This document shows, piece by piece, positions 32,875 to 41,936 of a stretch of DNA of 48,162 nucleotides. The stretch comes from Bdellovibrio sp. (GTDB taxonomy: Bacteria; Bdellovibrionota; Bacteriovoracia; Bacteriovoracales; Bacteriovoracaceae). The stretch is from positions 1 to 48,162 of the forward strand of contig DZBG01000007.1 in assembly GCA_022729855.1 (NCBI GenBank), read 5' to 3'. Position 1 is the first letter of the stretch. The number at the start of each line of letters is the position of its first letter. A model generated the notes under the pieces. That model saw only the letters and a program-made list of their open reading frames with translations. It was not told the DNA's origin and did no database searches. The translations under genes were made by a program, and so were the position numbers.

Positions 32875-34220
32875 TGAGTTGGATATTGGCCTCCTACTAT
32901 TTTCCAAAGTGACGTTGACCAACTAGCATCACTATAAGTAGAAGCTGTTTTCATTTCTGCTGTTGTCAAAGCTCCAGCCGTATCTAGTCCTGCACCATTT
33001 GATGAAGTGCCAATAGATGAAATCTCTGCATCCCAAAAGCATCCTATATTTTCAACTCCACTGTATCCATGTAATCCACCAACAGCAGATGTTCCTGTAA
33101 GACTTGCTGATGAAGAATAGCTATTAAGTGTTTGGGCGTAATTAACTCCGCCTAAAGCCCCAATATAAGTACCACCAGAAATAGAACCATTAAAGTATGA
33201 ATTCTTGATTCCATAGTTAAGATAGACCCAACCAGAAATCCCTCCAATATAATTTTGTGCAGTCACTTGAGAAGAAGAGTACGAGTGATCAATATACCCA
33301 CTACCTGATCCTTGACCAATACTCCCTGAAATTCCACCGACATAATTTCTTCCATTCACATTTCCTGTTGAATGCGAATCAAGAATATAGCCTCCAATGA
33401 TACCAATTAATCCACCAGTAAGATCTCGACCTGTCACAGCTCCAGTTGCATAACAGCCCTCAATTTGTCCCTGATCAACAGTTCCTACTAATCCACCAAT
33501 TCTATCTCCTGCAGATGTCACCACACCTTTTGCATAACTATCTTTTATCTTTCCTCTTACCCATCCGACTAACCCCCCAACAAATCCTGTTCCATTTACT
33601 GTGGCTTCAGAATAGCTATTTCTAATAGTACTAACCCCAGATGCTGACTCCCAAAATCGACCTGCAAGGCCACCAACTCGTGTTTGACCAGAAACAGAAC
33701 CTTTTGTGTAGCAGTTTTCAACTAAACCACTATTTTCTCCCACTAAAATTCCAACATCATTTTGGCCAACAACTGTTGAGTTGATCAAACCCAAATTCTT
33801 AACAACACCGTTAGTTCCGATCTTGCTGAAGAGTCCAACAAAGTCAGTTGTGGCAGCACTATAATTAAAATCTGAGATTCTATAATTTCCACCATCAAAG
33901 CTTCCAATAAATGGATTTGTTGTTGAACCAATTAAGTTAACCGTCAAATCAGAAAGGCTTATATCTTTTTTTAATGAAAAATTTTTATCTAGATAATTTA
34001 GGTCTGAACCGATTTGATTGAATTGAGTACTTGAACAAATAATATAAGGCTCATCGACTGTCCCTACTCCATCAGCAAAAGGTGAGTTAAGTTCTTTGCC
34101 ATTACAAATAATAATGTCTTGAATCTTTGCACTCAACAACTCTTCATCACTACTATTATTCCTACAGCCAACAAGTCCAAAAATTAAGAGAAGGGGAAAA
34201 AAATAAATAATCTTTTTCAT
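32871..34220 (-). CDS. GLUG-repeat lipoprotein
   Basis: A 449-aa lipoprotein with Cys19 in the lipobox LVGC. From about residue 120 to 420 it consists of some ten repeats of roughly 25-30 residues with the consensus VGGLVG...G.I.NSY..G.V, the GLUG motif. These stack as a right-handed beta helix and occur in surface adhesins and IgA-protease-like proteins of predators and gut bacteria. The repeats are diverged, so this is not recent tandem duplication. No enzyme domain is seen. AAAGG precedes the ATG. A cell-surface binding role is plausible. Confidence 0.83.
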   Translation of the reverse strand: MKKIIYFFPLLLIFGLVGCRNNSSDEELLSAKIQDIIICNGKELNSPFADGVGTVDEPYIICSSTQFNQIGSDLNYLDKNFSLKKDISLSDLTVNLIGSTTNPFIGSFDGGNYRISDFNYSAATTDFVGLFSKIGTNGVVKNLGLINSTVVGQNDVGILVGENSGLVENCYTKGSVSGQTRVGGLAGRFWESASGVSTIRNSYSEATVNGTGFVGGLVGWVRGKIKDSYAKGVVTSAGDRIGGLVGTVDQGQIEGCYATGAVTGRDLTGGLIGIIGGYILDSHSTGNVNGRNYVGGISGSIGQGSGSGYIDHSYSSSQVTAQNYIGGISGWVYLNYGIKNSYFNGSISGGTYIGALGGVNYAQTLNSYSSSASLTGTSAVGGLHGYSGVENIGCFWDAEISSIGTSSNGAGLDTAGALTTAEMKTASTYSDASWSTSLWKIVGGQYPTH

Positions 34221-34305
34221 AAAACAGCCTTTAATAAAGTCAGTACCCTATCTTTATCGGCAACTATTCATTTTTTCTTAAAATATTTAGGTAACAACGT
34301 AGGTA

Positions 34306-35259
34306 TTAGAAGTTTTTCATCGAATATTCAACACGTTGGCGCGCCAAGAGATTGCTTTCGCCCTCTAACCTGATTTTCTCAAGTCTTGGAACAAGGCCGG
34401 CCAGGTTAGCAATTTGAATACCGAGACCTGGACGCGCATTAAGCTCTAAAAGAATGGGGCCTTGGTCTGGAGTGAGAACAATATCTGCTCCTAAATAGCC
34501 AAGTCCAACCATATCGTAACATCTAGCTGCAAGTTCCAAGATCTCTCGCCAAAATGGCATTTGGAGATCTGAGAGCGTGTGATTTGTATCAGGATGAAAA
34601 TCCACCACTTGATTTCTAATCACAGCATTATTAGTGTGGCCATTTGAAAGATTGAGTCCTGCTCCAATTGCACCTTGGTGAAGATTAGCGCGTCCATCAG
34701 ATGATTTTGTTGGAAGGCGAACCATACTCATCACAGGGTATCCCATAAAAACGATCACTCGAATATCGGGAATTCCACCGTAGCTGTATTTATCAAAGAT
34801 GGGATGCTTATCAATTTTTTGCTGAATGATGGCCGTATCACTTTGTCCAGCAAGTGAATAAAGACCAGAGAGGATTCCTGAAATATGATGCTTTAATTCA
34901 TCAAGCTCCATAATTTTATCATTGGATCTTCGAAAACTTAGACGAATTCTTCCATCTTTCTCTTCACGTATTACTTCTTTAATAACAATGATTCCATTTC
35001 CTTGAGAACCGTTGGCCGGTTTGATCACAAATGAATCATAGTTCACAATTTTAGTTTCAAAATGCTTAAGGGAACCATAGTTTTCAATGATGAGATAATT
35101 CTCAGGCATAGCTATTCCCCACGCCTTCGCTCTTTGAGCGGTATAGACCTTATTATCAACGAGTGGATAGCTTGATCGTGCATTATGGCGAAGGATATAC
35201 CTTCCCACTCGATTATTAATCCCAAGAACTCCAAGATTTTTTAATTGAGAGAAAATCAT
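34306..35259 (-). CDS. Alpha-L-glutamate ligase-like ATP-grasp protein
   Basis: A 317-aa cytoplasmic protein of the RimK-like ATP-grasp group. ATP-binding segments are FVIKPANGSQGNGI (76-89) and a metal-binding LLELNARPG (about 270). The family is known from comparative genomics beside an inactive transglutaminase membrane protein and a retropepsin-like protease, exactly the neighbours here. It presumably ligates an amino acid or a peptide to a target; neither substrate is known. The start overlaps the upstream stop by 4 nt. The three genes read in the order protease, membrane protein, ligase. Confidence 0.88.
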   Translation of the reverse strand: MIFSQLKNLGVLGINNRVGRYILRHNARSSYPLVDNKVYTAQRAKAWGIAMPENYLIIENYGSLKHFETKIVNYDSFVIKPANGSQGNGIIVIKEVIREEKDGRIRLSFRRSNDKIMELDELKHHISGILSGLYSLAGQSDTAIIQQKIDKHPIFDKYSYGGIPDIRVIVFMGYPVMSMVRLPTKSSDGRANLHQGAIGAGLNLSNGHTNNAVIRNQVVDFHPDTNHTLSDLQMPFWREILELAARCYDMVGLGYLGADIVLTPDQGPILLELNARPGLGIQIANLAGLVPRLEKIRLEGESNLLARQRVEYSMKNF

Positions 35260-36857
35260 GATCTTTTCTCATCCTTTAATTGACGTTGTTTTACCAAATC
35301 TCTGAATCGAATAAATTCTGAAAGACGGTATCCCTTGTATTTCCCAAGAAGAATGAGAATACCAATGATTGTTAAAAGAAGCTCAGGATTGGTAAACATA
35401 AACATTTCAAGGGTATGAATAAAAAACATTGCGTAAGTGAGAAGTGAAATAAACAAAGTACCAATCAGTGTTTTCAGAGTTGAGAAGACTCCTTCTTCAG
35501 CGATCATAATAGAGAGACGTTCAATATTTGTTGTCACGATAACAATTGGAAAAAATGACAGATGCTTTTGGGAGATGAAGCTCACATCCACACTCCAGAA
35601 GGAGTATCCAATCATAAAGACGATAACCAAGGTCAAAATAATCGACATTCTTGGGACGGCCAGAAGATAAAATTTATCTAAGACATATCTTTGCCCAATC
35701 CCAATAAGAACAACGATAAAAAAGAATATAGTACCGAACCCAAGAGAAGTTTCTTTAAAAAACAGAGCGAGAAGAATAGGAGAAAAGATACCAAAAGTAG
35801 GAATGCCTATTACATTTCGAGCAAGTGAGAGAACAATCGCTCCCAGTGGGATTAAGAGAATGGTTGTAAACATTGCCTGAAGTGGCAATGGCAATTTATA
35901 GAGTGAGACTTTGGCGAAGATTGAATCCGATTTGGCCACTTCTTTACGGTACTCTTTTCTATTAAATTTATTAACCCGAACTCTTTCTGCAATGATCTTA
36001 TAGGTTACATTTTTACGCGAAATCATCTTTTCAATTTCTTCATAATTATGGTGAAGGACTAAAAATGAATCCGGACGTTCAGCGAAGTGTCCTCTATTTG
36101 TATCAATTGGGATCCATCTATTATTTAAAAAAACCTCATTGGCAAAAGTGAATCTAATTTTGGCCTTCGCCTCATCCTTCACCTCGGGAAGTCTTACCAT
36201 GACGACAACTCTTGCCGGAACTTTTTGACGACGTGCCATTAAGTTAAAAAGCTTGGCCTTAACGAGAGGCGAGCCCTTCCCAGTCACAAGTGTTTCATGA
36301 ATGGTTTTAATGGCAGTATTCCGTTGAACTTCTTCTTCAATATAATAATAAATTTTTCTGATGGCAGAAGTTTTACTTTCTGTTTTTTCAAGGATTGCAT
36401 TTTCAAGTAAAGAAACTGCTTCCTCGTCTTCGGGTAAAATTTTAGGTATTTTTAAATACTGTAAAAGTCCCTTAGGATAACTGTCAGTTGTATCTTTTGT
36501 GACTTTGTATTTAATAGGCTTCACATCTACTCGTGCCGAATACTGAACGCGACGGATAATGGGAGTTTTTGAAGTCCATGTCATTACAATAGAGTCAGCA
36601 GTATTTGAATCTGAGAATACTGTGTAATTTTGTTTTTTAAATCTTTCGTCAGAAACTCGTACACCCTGGCCAGACTTTGGTACGGGGAAAGAGAAACTAT
36701 TAACAACACCCTTAGGTCTTATTGATAAATGAAAATCCCAAACATCATCCACCATTTGAGGAACGAGAGACATCTTCAGAACCTGAGACTTATAAATAAG
36801 AATCAAGAGCGGAAAGAGAAGTAAAAAACCCGTTATATAAGGAACATACTTTTTCAT
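35256..36857 (-). CDS. Inactive transglutaminase-domain membrane protein (7-TM type)
   Basis: A 533-aa inner membrane protein. One N-terminal helix (7-23) leads to a periplasmic region with a transglutaminase-like fold (about 150-270), followed by about seven helices from residue 325. The core residues are lost: GSP at 195-197 replaces the G-x-C of active enzymes, and FANEVF at 238-243 replaces the HxWxE-type motif, while D252 remains. It is therefore a binding or scaffold domain. It begins 3 nt after the protease stop and overlaps the ligase gene by 4 nt, a tight three-gene unit. Confidence 0.87.
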   Translation of the reverse strand: MKKYVPYITGFLLLFPLLILIYKSQVLKMSLVPQMVDDVWDFHLSIRPKGVVNSFSFPVPKSGQGVRVSDERFKKQNYTVFSDSNTADSIVMTWTSKTPIIRRVQYSARVDVKPIKYKVTKDTTDSYPKGLLQYLKIPKILPEDEEAVSLLENAILEKTESKTSAIRKIYYYIEEEVQRNTAIKTIHETLVTGKGSPLVKAKLFNLMARRQKVPARVVVMVRLPEVKDEAKAKIRFTFANEVFLNNRWIPIDTNRGHFAERPDSFLVLHHNYEEIEKMISRKNVTYKIIAERVRVNKFNRKEYRKEVAKSDSIFAKVSLYKLPLPLQAMFTTILLIPLGAIVLSLARNVIGIPTFGIFSPILLALFFKETSLGFGTIFFFIVVLIGIGQRYVLDKFYLLAVPRMSIILTLVIVFMIGYSFWSVDVSFISQKHLSFFPIVIVTTNIERLSIMIAEEGVFSTLKTLIGTLFISLLTYAMFFIHTLEMFMFTNPELLLTIIGILILLGKYKGYRLSEFIRFRDLVKQRQLKDEKRS

Positions 36858-36860
36858 TTT

Positions 36861-37343
36861 TTAATCACCTAGTACGTGTGAGCGTGCAACATCAACAATA
36901 AATCGCCCTAGCAGAAGATTTCTCCCCACGAGAATTTTATAATCCATTCCACCACGATCATTTAAGTTAAGTAAAACTTCACGTTCTATATCACCCATTT
37001 TAACTTTTTCTTTAATAACATAACGTTTTGAAACAAACCCTGCTGTGTTAGAAACCTTTTGCGTTGTATCTACTTTGCGAGTAAGGACAACTGGCTTCCC
37101 TTCAGGTGTTGTTGTTTGGAATTTAACGAAGAGCTCACCATTCTGAAGAACCTCTTCAATATTTGAAGCATGAAGTGAGGTTGTTTTTGCTCCTGTATCA
37201 ATACGGGCCTTAAATTTCAATTTAAGCTCTGGGAATTCTACCCATTCAATTCTTCCAATAATCACTTTTTCTTTTAATAGCTGAGCATGTACTGGGAGTA
37301 CCAGAATGAAGCTTAAAAATAATAACGACACTATCCCTTTCAC
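36861..37343 (-). CDS. Retropepsin-like aspartic protease, exported
   Basis: A 160-aa protein with a signal peptide ending PVHA (residue 20). The active-site motif DTGAKTTS begins at Asp49. The domain matches the single-lobe family once called ATP-dependent zinc protease (RimB-like), which needs to dimerise like retroviral proteases. Other family features are RGGMDYKILVGRNLL near the C-terminus. The start is a GTG with GAGGG 7 nt upstream. Periplasmic location puts it with the outer half of the membrane protein encoded next. First gene of the trio. Confidence 0.87.
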   Translation of the reverse strand: MKGIVSLLFLSFILVLPVHAQLLKEKVIIGRIEWVEFPELKLKFKARIDTGAKTTSLHASNIEEVLQNGELFVKFQTTTPEGKPVVLTRKVDTTQKVSNTAGFVSKRYVIKEKVKMGDIEREVLLNLNDRGGMDYKILVGRNLLLGRFIVDVARSHVLGD

Positions 37344-37465
37344 ACTAGAACCCTCTTAAAATATGGCCGAATTGAAGTAATCATAGTGCTTCCCTAGGGT
37401 CTCGGCAATAGAGACTGGGCCTTCAACCTTAGGATTTTCTTCAATATAGCTTTAGTTTACTTAAG

Positions 37466-37491
37466 TTCTTTTCGGAGATCGCCGAAAAGAA
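37466..37491. promoter_or_regulatory. Perfect 10-bp inverted repeat before the 52-aa gene
   Basis: TTCTTTTCGG (37466-37475) and CCGAAAAGAA (37482-37491) flank AGATCG, ending 18 nt before the start codon. It can act as an operator in DNA or a leader hairpin in RNA. No T-run follows, so it is not an ordinary terminator. Confidence 0.55.
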
Positions 37492-37508
37492 TTGAGAGAG
37501 AGGTACGT

Positions 37509-37667
37509 ATGACTGATAAATTTTTTGGTTTTTGGATGACAGCTTGTATGTGGGTATTCTTAGTGGCTCTTGGGTTTCACTACGGAAGCCTTAAGACTCC
37601 CGTAGAGGGTCGAAGTGTAGCAAGTACTCAGGTGAAGCCTTGGTACGATGCTCAGTTCAAAATGTAA
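37509..37667 (+). CDS. Small membrane protein gene (52 aa)
   Basis: A 52-codon gene on the + strand between two minus-strand operons. AGAGAGG lies 5 nt before the ATG. Residues 5-24 form one hydrophobic helix with several aromatics (FFGFWMTACMWVFLVALGF), followed by a short polar tail. The stop codon abuts the stop of the aldehyde dehydrogenase gene. A perfect inverted repeat stands just upstream. It is divergent from the protease/transglutaminase/ligase set, so a link to that set is possible but unproven. Confidence 0.6.
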   Translation: MTDKFFGFWMTACMWVFLVALGFHYGSLKTPVEGRSVASTQVKPWYDAQFKM

Positions 37668-39038
37668 TTATCCTACGAAGAACTTAATCCAATTCAATTT
37701 GCCTTTATAGGGTGGATATCTCAATGGGAGATCCACCTTATTCATTTGCTTAAAGACTGATTTTTCATGTGAGAAAGTCGTAAAACTTTTTTCCCCATGA
37801 TAACTCCCCACTCCACTATGCCCAGTTCCACCAAATGGTAAATTTGGATTCACCAAGTGAATCATAGTGTCGTTTACACATCCTCCACCAAAAGAAATTC
37901 GGTCAAGAACTTGCTTCTCAGCTGAGCTGTCTTCTCCAAAAAAATAGAGAGCTAGTGGACGAGGATGGTCAAGAATAGGAGCAATCACTTCATTGAGTGA
38001 GCTAAAAGAAATCATCGGAAGAAGTGGCCCAAAGATTTCATCTTCCATAATTTTATCATCCCAGCTGATATCTGTTAAAAGCGTCGGAGCAATATAGCGT
38101 CCTTCGCGATCATGATCTCCACCCTCTATCACTTTTGATTGATCTAAAAGTGAAATCAAACGATCAAAATGTTTTTGATTAATGATGCGTGAAAAGTCAG
38201 GGCTTAGTTTTGTTTCATCTCCATAAAATTCTTTGATGGTAGATTTAAACTTAGCGATAAATTCATCTTTTACTGATTCATGGACAAGCAGGTAATCAGG
38301 CGCCACACAGGTCTGCCCTGCATTTAAAAATTTTCCCCAGACAATACGTTTAACTGCTGTTCCAATGTCTGCCGACTGATCAACAATACAAGGGCTCTTA
38401 CCACCAAGCTCTAATGTCACAGGAGTCAGATGTTCTGCGGCTGCTTTCATCACAACCTTTCCCACTGAAGTTGAGCCTGTGAAAAAGATATAATCAAATT
38501 TTTGCTTAAGAAGTGTTGTTGTTTCTTCTACTGCCCCTTGAATCACCGTGACTTCATCATCTTCAAAAACATCTTCGATAATTTCTTGAATAATAAGAGC
38601 TGTCTGAGAAGCAACTTCAGATGGCTTCACTACCACTCTATTTCCTGCAGCAATAGCTCCTATTAGGGGAGAGAGGCATAATTGAAATGGATAATTCCAA
38701 GGAGCAATCACAAGAACAACACCATGGGGTTCAGAATAAACAACACTCTTTCCAGGAAGCAGAACCAAAGGAGTTGAAACTTTTTTTGGACTCATCCAAC
38801 TATCAATATTTTTTTTAATAAAGTTAAGCTCATCGAGGATAAATCCAACTTCACTTACATAAGCTTCAAACTCTGACTTACCTAAGTCTAAAAGAAGGGC
38901 CTTACTGATAAGAGCTTCCTTAGCAGTGATCACACGCTTTAATTGTTTGAGACGCTCTTTTCTCAATCCTGCCGAGAGGCCTCCATTCATATGGTAAGCA
39001 TCTTTTACTTTTTTTACTTTTGAAATGACATCACTCAT
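37668..39038 (-). CDS. Aldehyde dehydrogenase, ALDH3/coniferyl-type
   Basis: A 456-aa short-form aldehyde dehydrogenase lacking the long N-terminus of most families, as in class 3 and coniferyl aldehyde dehydrogenases. Key residues are Asn115 in APWNYP, Lys138 in VKPSE, Glu210 in TLELGGKSP, nucleophile Cys244 in GQTCVAPDY and DEIFGP near 330. GGAG precedes the ATG. Last gene of a four-gene run with a FAD amine/amino-acid oxidase and a peptide-binding protein; it could oxidise the aldehyde formed by that oxidase. Confidence 0.88.
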   Translation of the reverse strand: MSDVISKVKKVKDAYHMNGGLSAGLRKERLKQLKRVITAKEALISKALLLDLGKSEFEAYVSEVGFILDELNFIKKNIDSWMSPKKVSTPLVLLPGKSVVYSEPHGVVLVIAPWNYPFQLCLSPLIGAIAAGNRVVVKPSEVASQTALIIQEIIEDVFEDDEVTVIQGAVEETTTLLKQKFDYIFFTGSTSVGKVVMKAAAEHLTPVTLELGGKSPCIVDQSADIGTAVKRIVWGKFLNAGQTCVAPDYLLVHESVKDEFIAKFKSTIKEFYGDETKLSPDFSRIINQKHFDRLISLLDQSKVIEGGDHDREGRYIAPTLLTDISWDDKIMEDEIFGPLLPMISFSSLNEVIAPILDHPRPLALYFFGEDSSAEKQVLDRISFGGGCVNDTMIHLVNPNLPFGGTGHSGVGSYHGEKSFTTFSHEKSVFKQMNKVDLPLRYPPYKGKLNWIKFFVG

Positions 39039-39054
39039 ACATTCTCCGTAAGAA

Positions 39055-40791
39055 CTAATCTTCGTATTTTAAATATTTTACATAATTGCGAATCAAGGTC
39101 GATTTTCTATAGTTTTTTATCCCAGGTCTATTTAGAACAAATGAGCTCTCATACATGAGCGGAATCCAAGGAACCTCATCCATTACGACTTCTTCAATCT
39201 TTTGCATCAACTGATCTTTCTCGTCTGGACCAGGCCCATCTTTAAGTCGTAAATAATAACTATCCACTTCCTTATTTGAGTAAGCACTTTTATTGATTCC
39301 TGGAAAATTCTTAGAATAAAGAAGCTGAAGAATATTCTCCCCATCTGGATAATCAAAAAGCCAGTTGTCTGTGAAGAACATCAACTCTCCCGCTCTTCCT
39401 TTTTGGAGAAACTCTGAAAAAGTGAGAACTTCAATTTCTACTTTGAGTCCAATCTTCTCTAATTGTTCTTTAACAAAATTAGCTTCAATAATATTAATTT
39501 CTTGATTTCCTCGAGTTGAATAAATAAGAGTTGGCCTATCTTCCACTCTTTCAAGACCACCCATTTTTAAGTATTCAACAGCAAGATCTGGACGGTATTC
39601 GTACTTTAGTTTTTGAGTTGGATGATAGCCCCAGATTCCAGGAACAAGAATTGAGTTAGATCTAAGATTAGTATTCTGAGAAAGGATTCTCAAATATTCC
39701 TGGTAATTAATACTATAAGCGATCGCCTTTCTTAAATAATTATTCTTTCCCACAATGGGATGCTTCATATTAAAGCCAAGCCAGCGATTCGCGAGGATTG
39801 GGAAATGTTGAATTTGGAAATTTTTCTCAGCTAATTCTTTTGTAAGCTCTCCCCTCTCATTAAAGAGATTAGGGATATAGGACTTAGGAACTGTGACAAT
39901 ATCTAATTGTTCATCTATGAACTTATCCCATCTCTCTTTCTCTCCACTAAGAACATAAAAGCGAACACTTGGAATAAAAGGAATCTTTTGTTTTGAAGAA
40001 TCGAGAAGATTCTGAACATTAGCAAATCGGTCTCCTACACTAGGATAAAATTCAAGACGGTAATCTGGATTTTTGAGTAAATCATAGTACTCGCTATCTT
40101 TAAAACCACCATACTGGTAAGGACCAGTTCCAACCAACTCTTTTGACAAATTATTATTTAAACAAGTCATCAGCTCTTCTGGAACAGGAACAATAAAATT
40201 AAGTGAAAGATAGTAAATTAAATTTGGTTCTGCTCTTTCAAGCTCAATAATTAATTCATCACCTTCAATATGAAGACCTCTAATATTTTCAGATTTCAGT
40301 TTTGAGAGACTATCGCCTACTTTGTGACCAAACTCTTGATAACCTTTAATCACATTCGCAAATAATGATTTACCTGGGCTCTTGAGAGGCTCAAAAGCAA
40401 GACGTTTGAACTGCATAATAATATCGCGAGGCTCAACCATTCTTCCCGGAACTAAACATCTATGGGGATGATAAAAAACATTTTTTCTTATTTTGATTCG
40501 ATAAGTTTTCCCATCTGTACTAATTGAAGGAAGACCTGAGGCTAGAAGTGGCTCAATCTCAAAAGGACGTTTTAAATAATGATACTGATAAAGTGGTTCA
40601 ATAACCTGAGCAGAAAGAACAAGTCCATCATCACTATAAGTGATAGCAGGATCTAAGTTTTCAACAGGATTATCAAGCGCGAGCCTAAGGGCATCAGGCC
40701 CGGCCAGCTTTTTTTGATAGTCTATCCAACTAAAATAACAAATAGTCGTCACAACAATAAATGAGATTCCAGCAATAATAATTTTTTTCAT
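39055..40791 (-). CDS. Family 5 extracellular solute-binding protein (DppA/OppA-like)
   Basis: A 578-aa protein of the peptide/nickel-binding family. One N-terminal membrane helix lacks a normal lipobox, so it is either a signal anchor or a cleaved signal. Family segments include LDPAITYSD near the start, a central LVGTGPYQYGG and NRWLGFNMKHP followed by LRKAIAYSINYQEY. No ABC permease or ATPase genes are adjacent. It overlaps the FAD oxidoreductase gene by 4 nt (ATGA), which suggests it captures the substrate or a precursor of that enzyme. Confidence 0.87.
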   Translation of the reverse strand: MKKIIIAGISFIVVTTICYFSWIDYQKKLAGPDALRLALDNPVENLDPAITYSDDGLVLSAQVIEPLYQYHYLKRPFEIEPLLASGLPSISTDGKTYRIKIRKNVFYHPHRCLVPGRMVEPRDIIMQFKRLAFEPLKSPGKSLFANVIKGYQEFGHKVGDSLSKLKSENIRGLHIEGDELIIELERAEPNLIYYLSLNFIVPVPEELMTCLNNNLSKELVGTGPYQYGGFKDSEYYDLLKNPDYRLEFYPSVGDRFANVQNLLDSSKQKIPFIPSVRFYVLSGEKERWDKFIDEQLDIVTVPKSYIPNLFNERGELTKELAEKNFQIQHFPILANRWLGFNMKHPIVGKNNYLRKAIAYSINYQEYLRILSQNTNLRSNSILVPGIWGYHPTQKLKYEYRPDLAVEYLKMGGLERVEDRPTLIYSTRGNQEINIIEANFVKEQLEKIGLKVEIEVLTFSEFLQKGRAGELMFFTDNWLFDYPDGENILQLLYSKNFPGINKSAYSNKEVDSYYLRLKDGPGPDEKDQLMQKIEEVVMDEVPWIPLMYESSFVLNRPGIKNYRKSTLIRNYVKYLKYED

Positions 40792-41933
40792 TTCGTCATT
40801 TGTACCAATTGGGGTTCGTTAATTTTGCCTAAGAGTAAAAGTGCCATCTCTTGAGCGGTTTTAAATCCCCATCCCATTCCATGGCCACTAAACCCAGCGG
40901 CCACATAGCATGAATCGAAGTTAGATATTTTCCCGACATAAGGAAGTTCATTTTTTGTAAAGCCCATTGTTCCCGCCCATGTATTCAATTGCTCACCTGA
41001 GTAATTTAACTCATTAGTGACATACTGATAGAGGGCCTCTTGAATTTTTGGACTCACATTTGTACTTATTGTATTTTCATTGGCTTCATCTGCCAATCTC
41101 TTACCACCTACAAGTAAATATCCTGGACGATCGAATTTAAAATAGACCCTTGCCTCAGGGTCGTAAAACAAACCACTTGCGTAGATTGGTGTTTTTAATT
41201 TCATCGCTAGCATTTGCGCACGTTGAGGCACTATATCTAATTTTAACTCTGGCAGCAAATAAGACTCACCGTTCGTACAAACCATCAATTGCTCACATGA
41301 AAAATTCCCAAAGCTTGTCTCGATTTCAGGTTTTGATCCCGCGTTCACCTTTAGAACTTGTGCTCCTAGAATAAAATCCACTCCAAAATCTTTTACTTTT
41401 TTCTCTAAGAGAGAAAGAAGTCTAGTGGGATGAATTGAAAACTCTCCACTTCCAGTGAAAACTTTTTTCATTGGAGTTGCATGGCGAACTGGGGCCTCAT
41501 CTAAATGAACCTCAGTATAATCTTTGAGAATGCCTTGAGGGATTTTAGAAATTTTCTCCAAAGCAGCATCAGTACGTATAAAAGTCCAAGCAGCAGTAGG
41601 TGCTGCAATCGAATCACAAACCAAATCAAACTCAGCACTTAAAAGATTGATCGAGTTCTGAGCATACTCATAAAGCAAGTTCGCTTTTTCAGCTCCCCAA
41701 GTTTCAGTTAAGTGGGAATAAAATAACAAACTTCCCTTTGTCAGAAAACCCGCATTCCTCCCACTGGCACCAGATCCAATCGAATCTTTTTCTATGATCG
41801 CAACTTTTAGTTCAGGATTATGCTTTTTAAGCCAGTAAGCCGTTGAAAGGCCAAGATACCCAGCTCCAATGATAATGACATCATATTGGCGTGAATAAGA
41901 CTTAGAAGAATGTGTCCAATAAATTGCGCTCAT
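40788..41933 (-). CDS. FAD-dependent amino acid/amine oxidoreductase (DAO/PuuB-like)
   Basis: A 381-aa flavoprotein. The dinucleotide-binding GAGYLGLS is at 23-30, followed by the EKDSIGSGASGRNAGF loop characteristic of the PuuB/glycine-oxidase branch of the DAO family. The C-terminal AAGFSGHGMGWG closes the FAD site. PuuB-type enzymes oxidise gamma-glutamylputrescine to an aldehyde that a dehydrogenase then clears; an aldehyde dehydrogenase is encoded two genes downstream. The amine could also be a D-amino acid. No glutamine synthetase-like ligase (PuuA) is in the operon, so the full Puu pathway is not supported. Confidence 0.83.
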   Translation of the reverse strand: MSAIYWTHSSKSYSRQYDVIIIGAGYLGLSTAYWLKKHNPELKVAIIEKDSIGSGASGRNAGFLTKGSLLFYSHLTETWGAEKANLLYEYAQNSINLLSAEFDLVCDSIAAPTAAWTFIRTDAALEKISKIPQGILKDYTEVHLDEAPVRHATPMKKVFTGSGEFSIHPTRLLSLLEKKVKDFGVDFILGAQVLKVNAGSKPEIETSFGNFSCEQLMVCTNGESYLLPELKLDIVPQRAQMLAMKLKTPIYASGLFYDPEARVYFKFDRPGYLLVGGKRLADEANENTISTNVSPKIQEALYQYVTNELNYSGEQLNTWAGTMGFTKNELPYVGKISNFDSCYVAAGFSGHGMGWGFKTAQEMALLLLGKINEPQLVQMTK

Positions 41934-41936
41934 AAA

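Noticed and set aside
32871-34220. Tandem DNA repeats in the GLUG-repeat gene
   Set aside because: The protein repeats are clear but the DNA copies have diverged, so there is no recent array or phase-variable tract.
40788-41933. Complete putrescine (Puu) pathway
   Set aside because: No gamma-glutamyl ligase, amidohydrolase or aminotransferase gene is in the operon.
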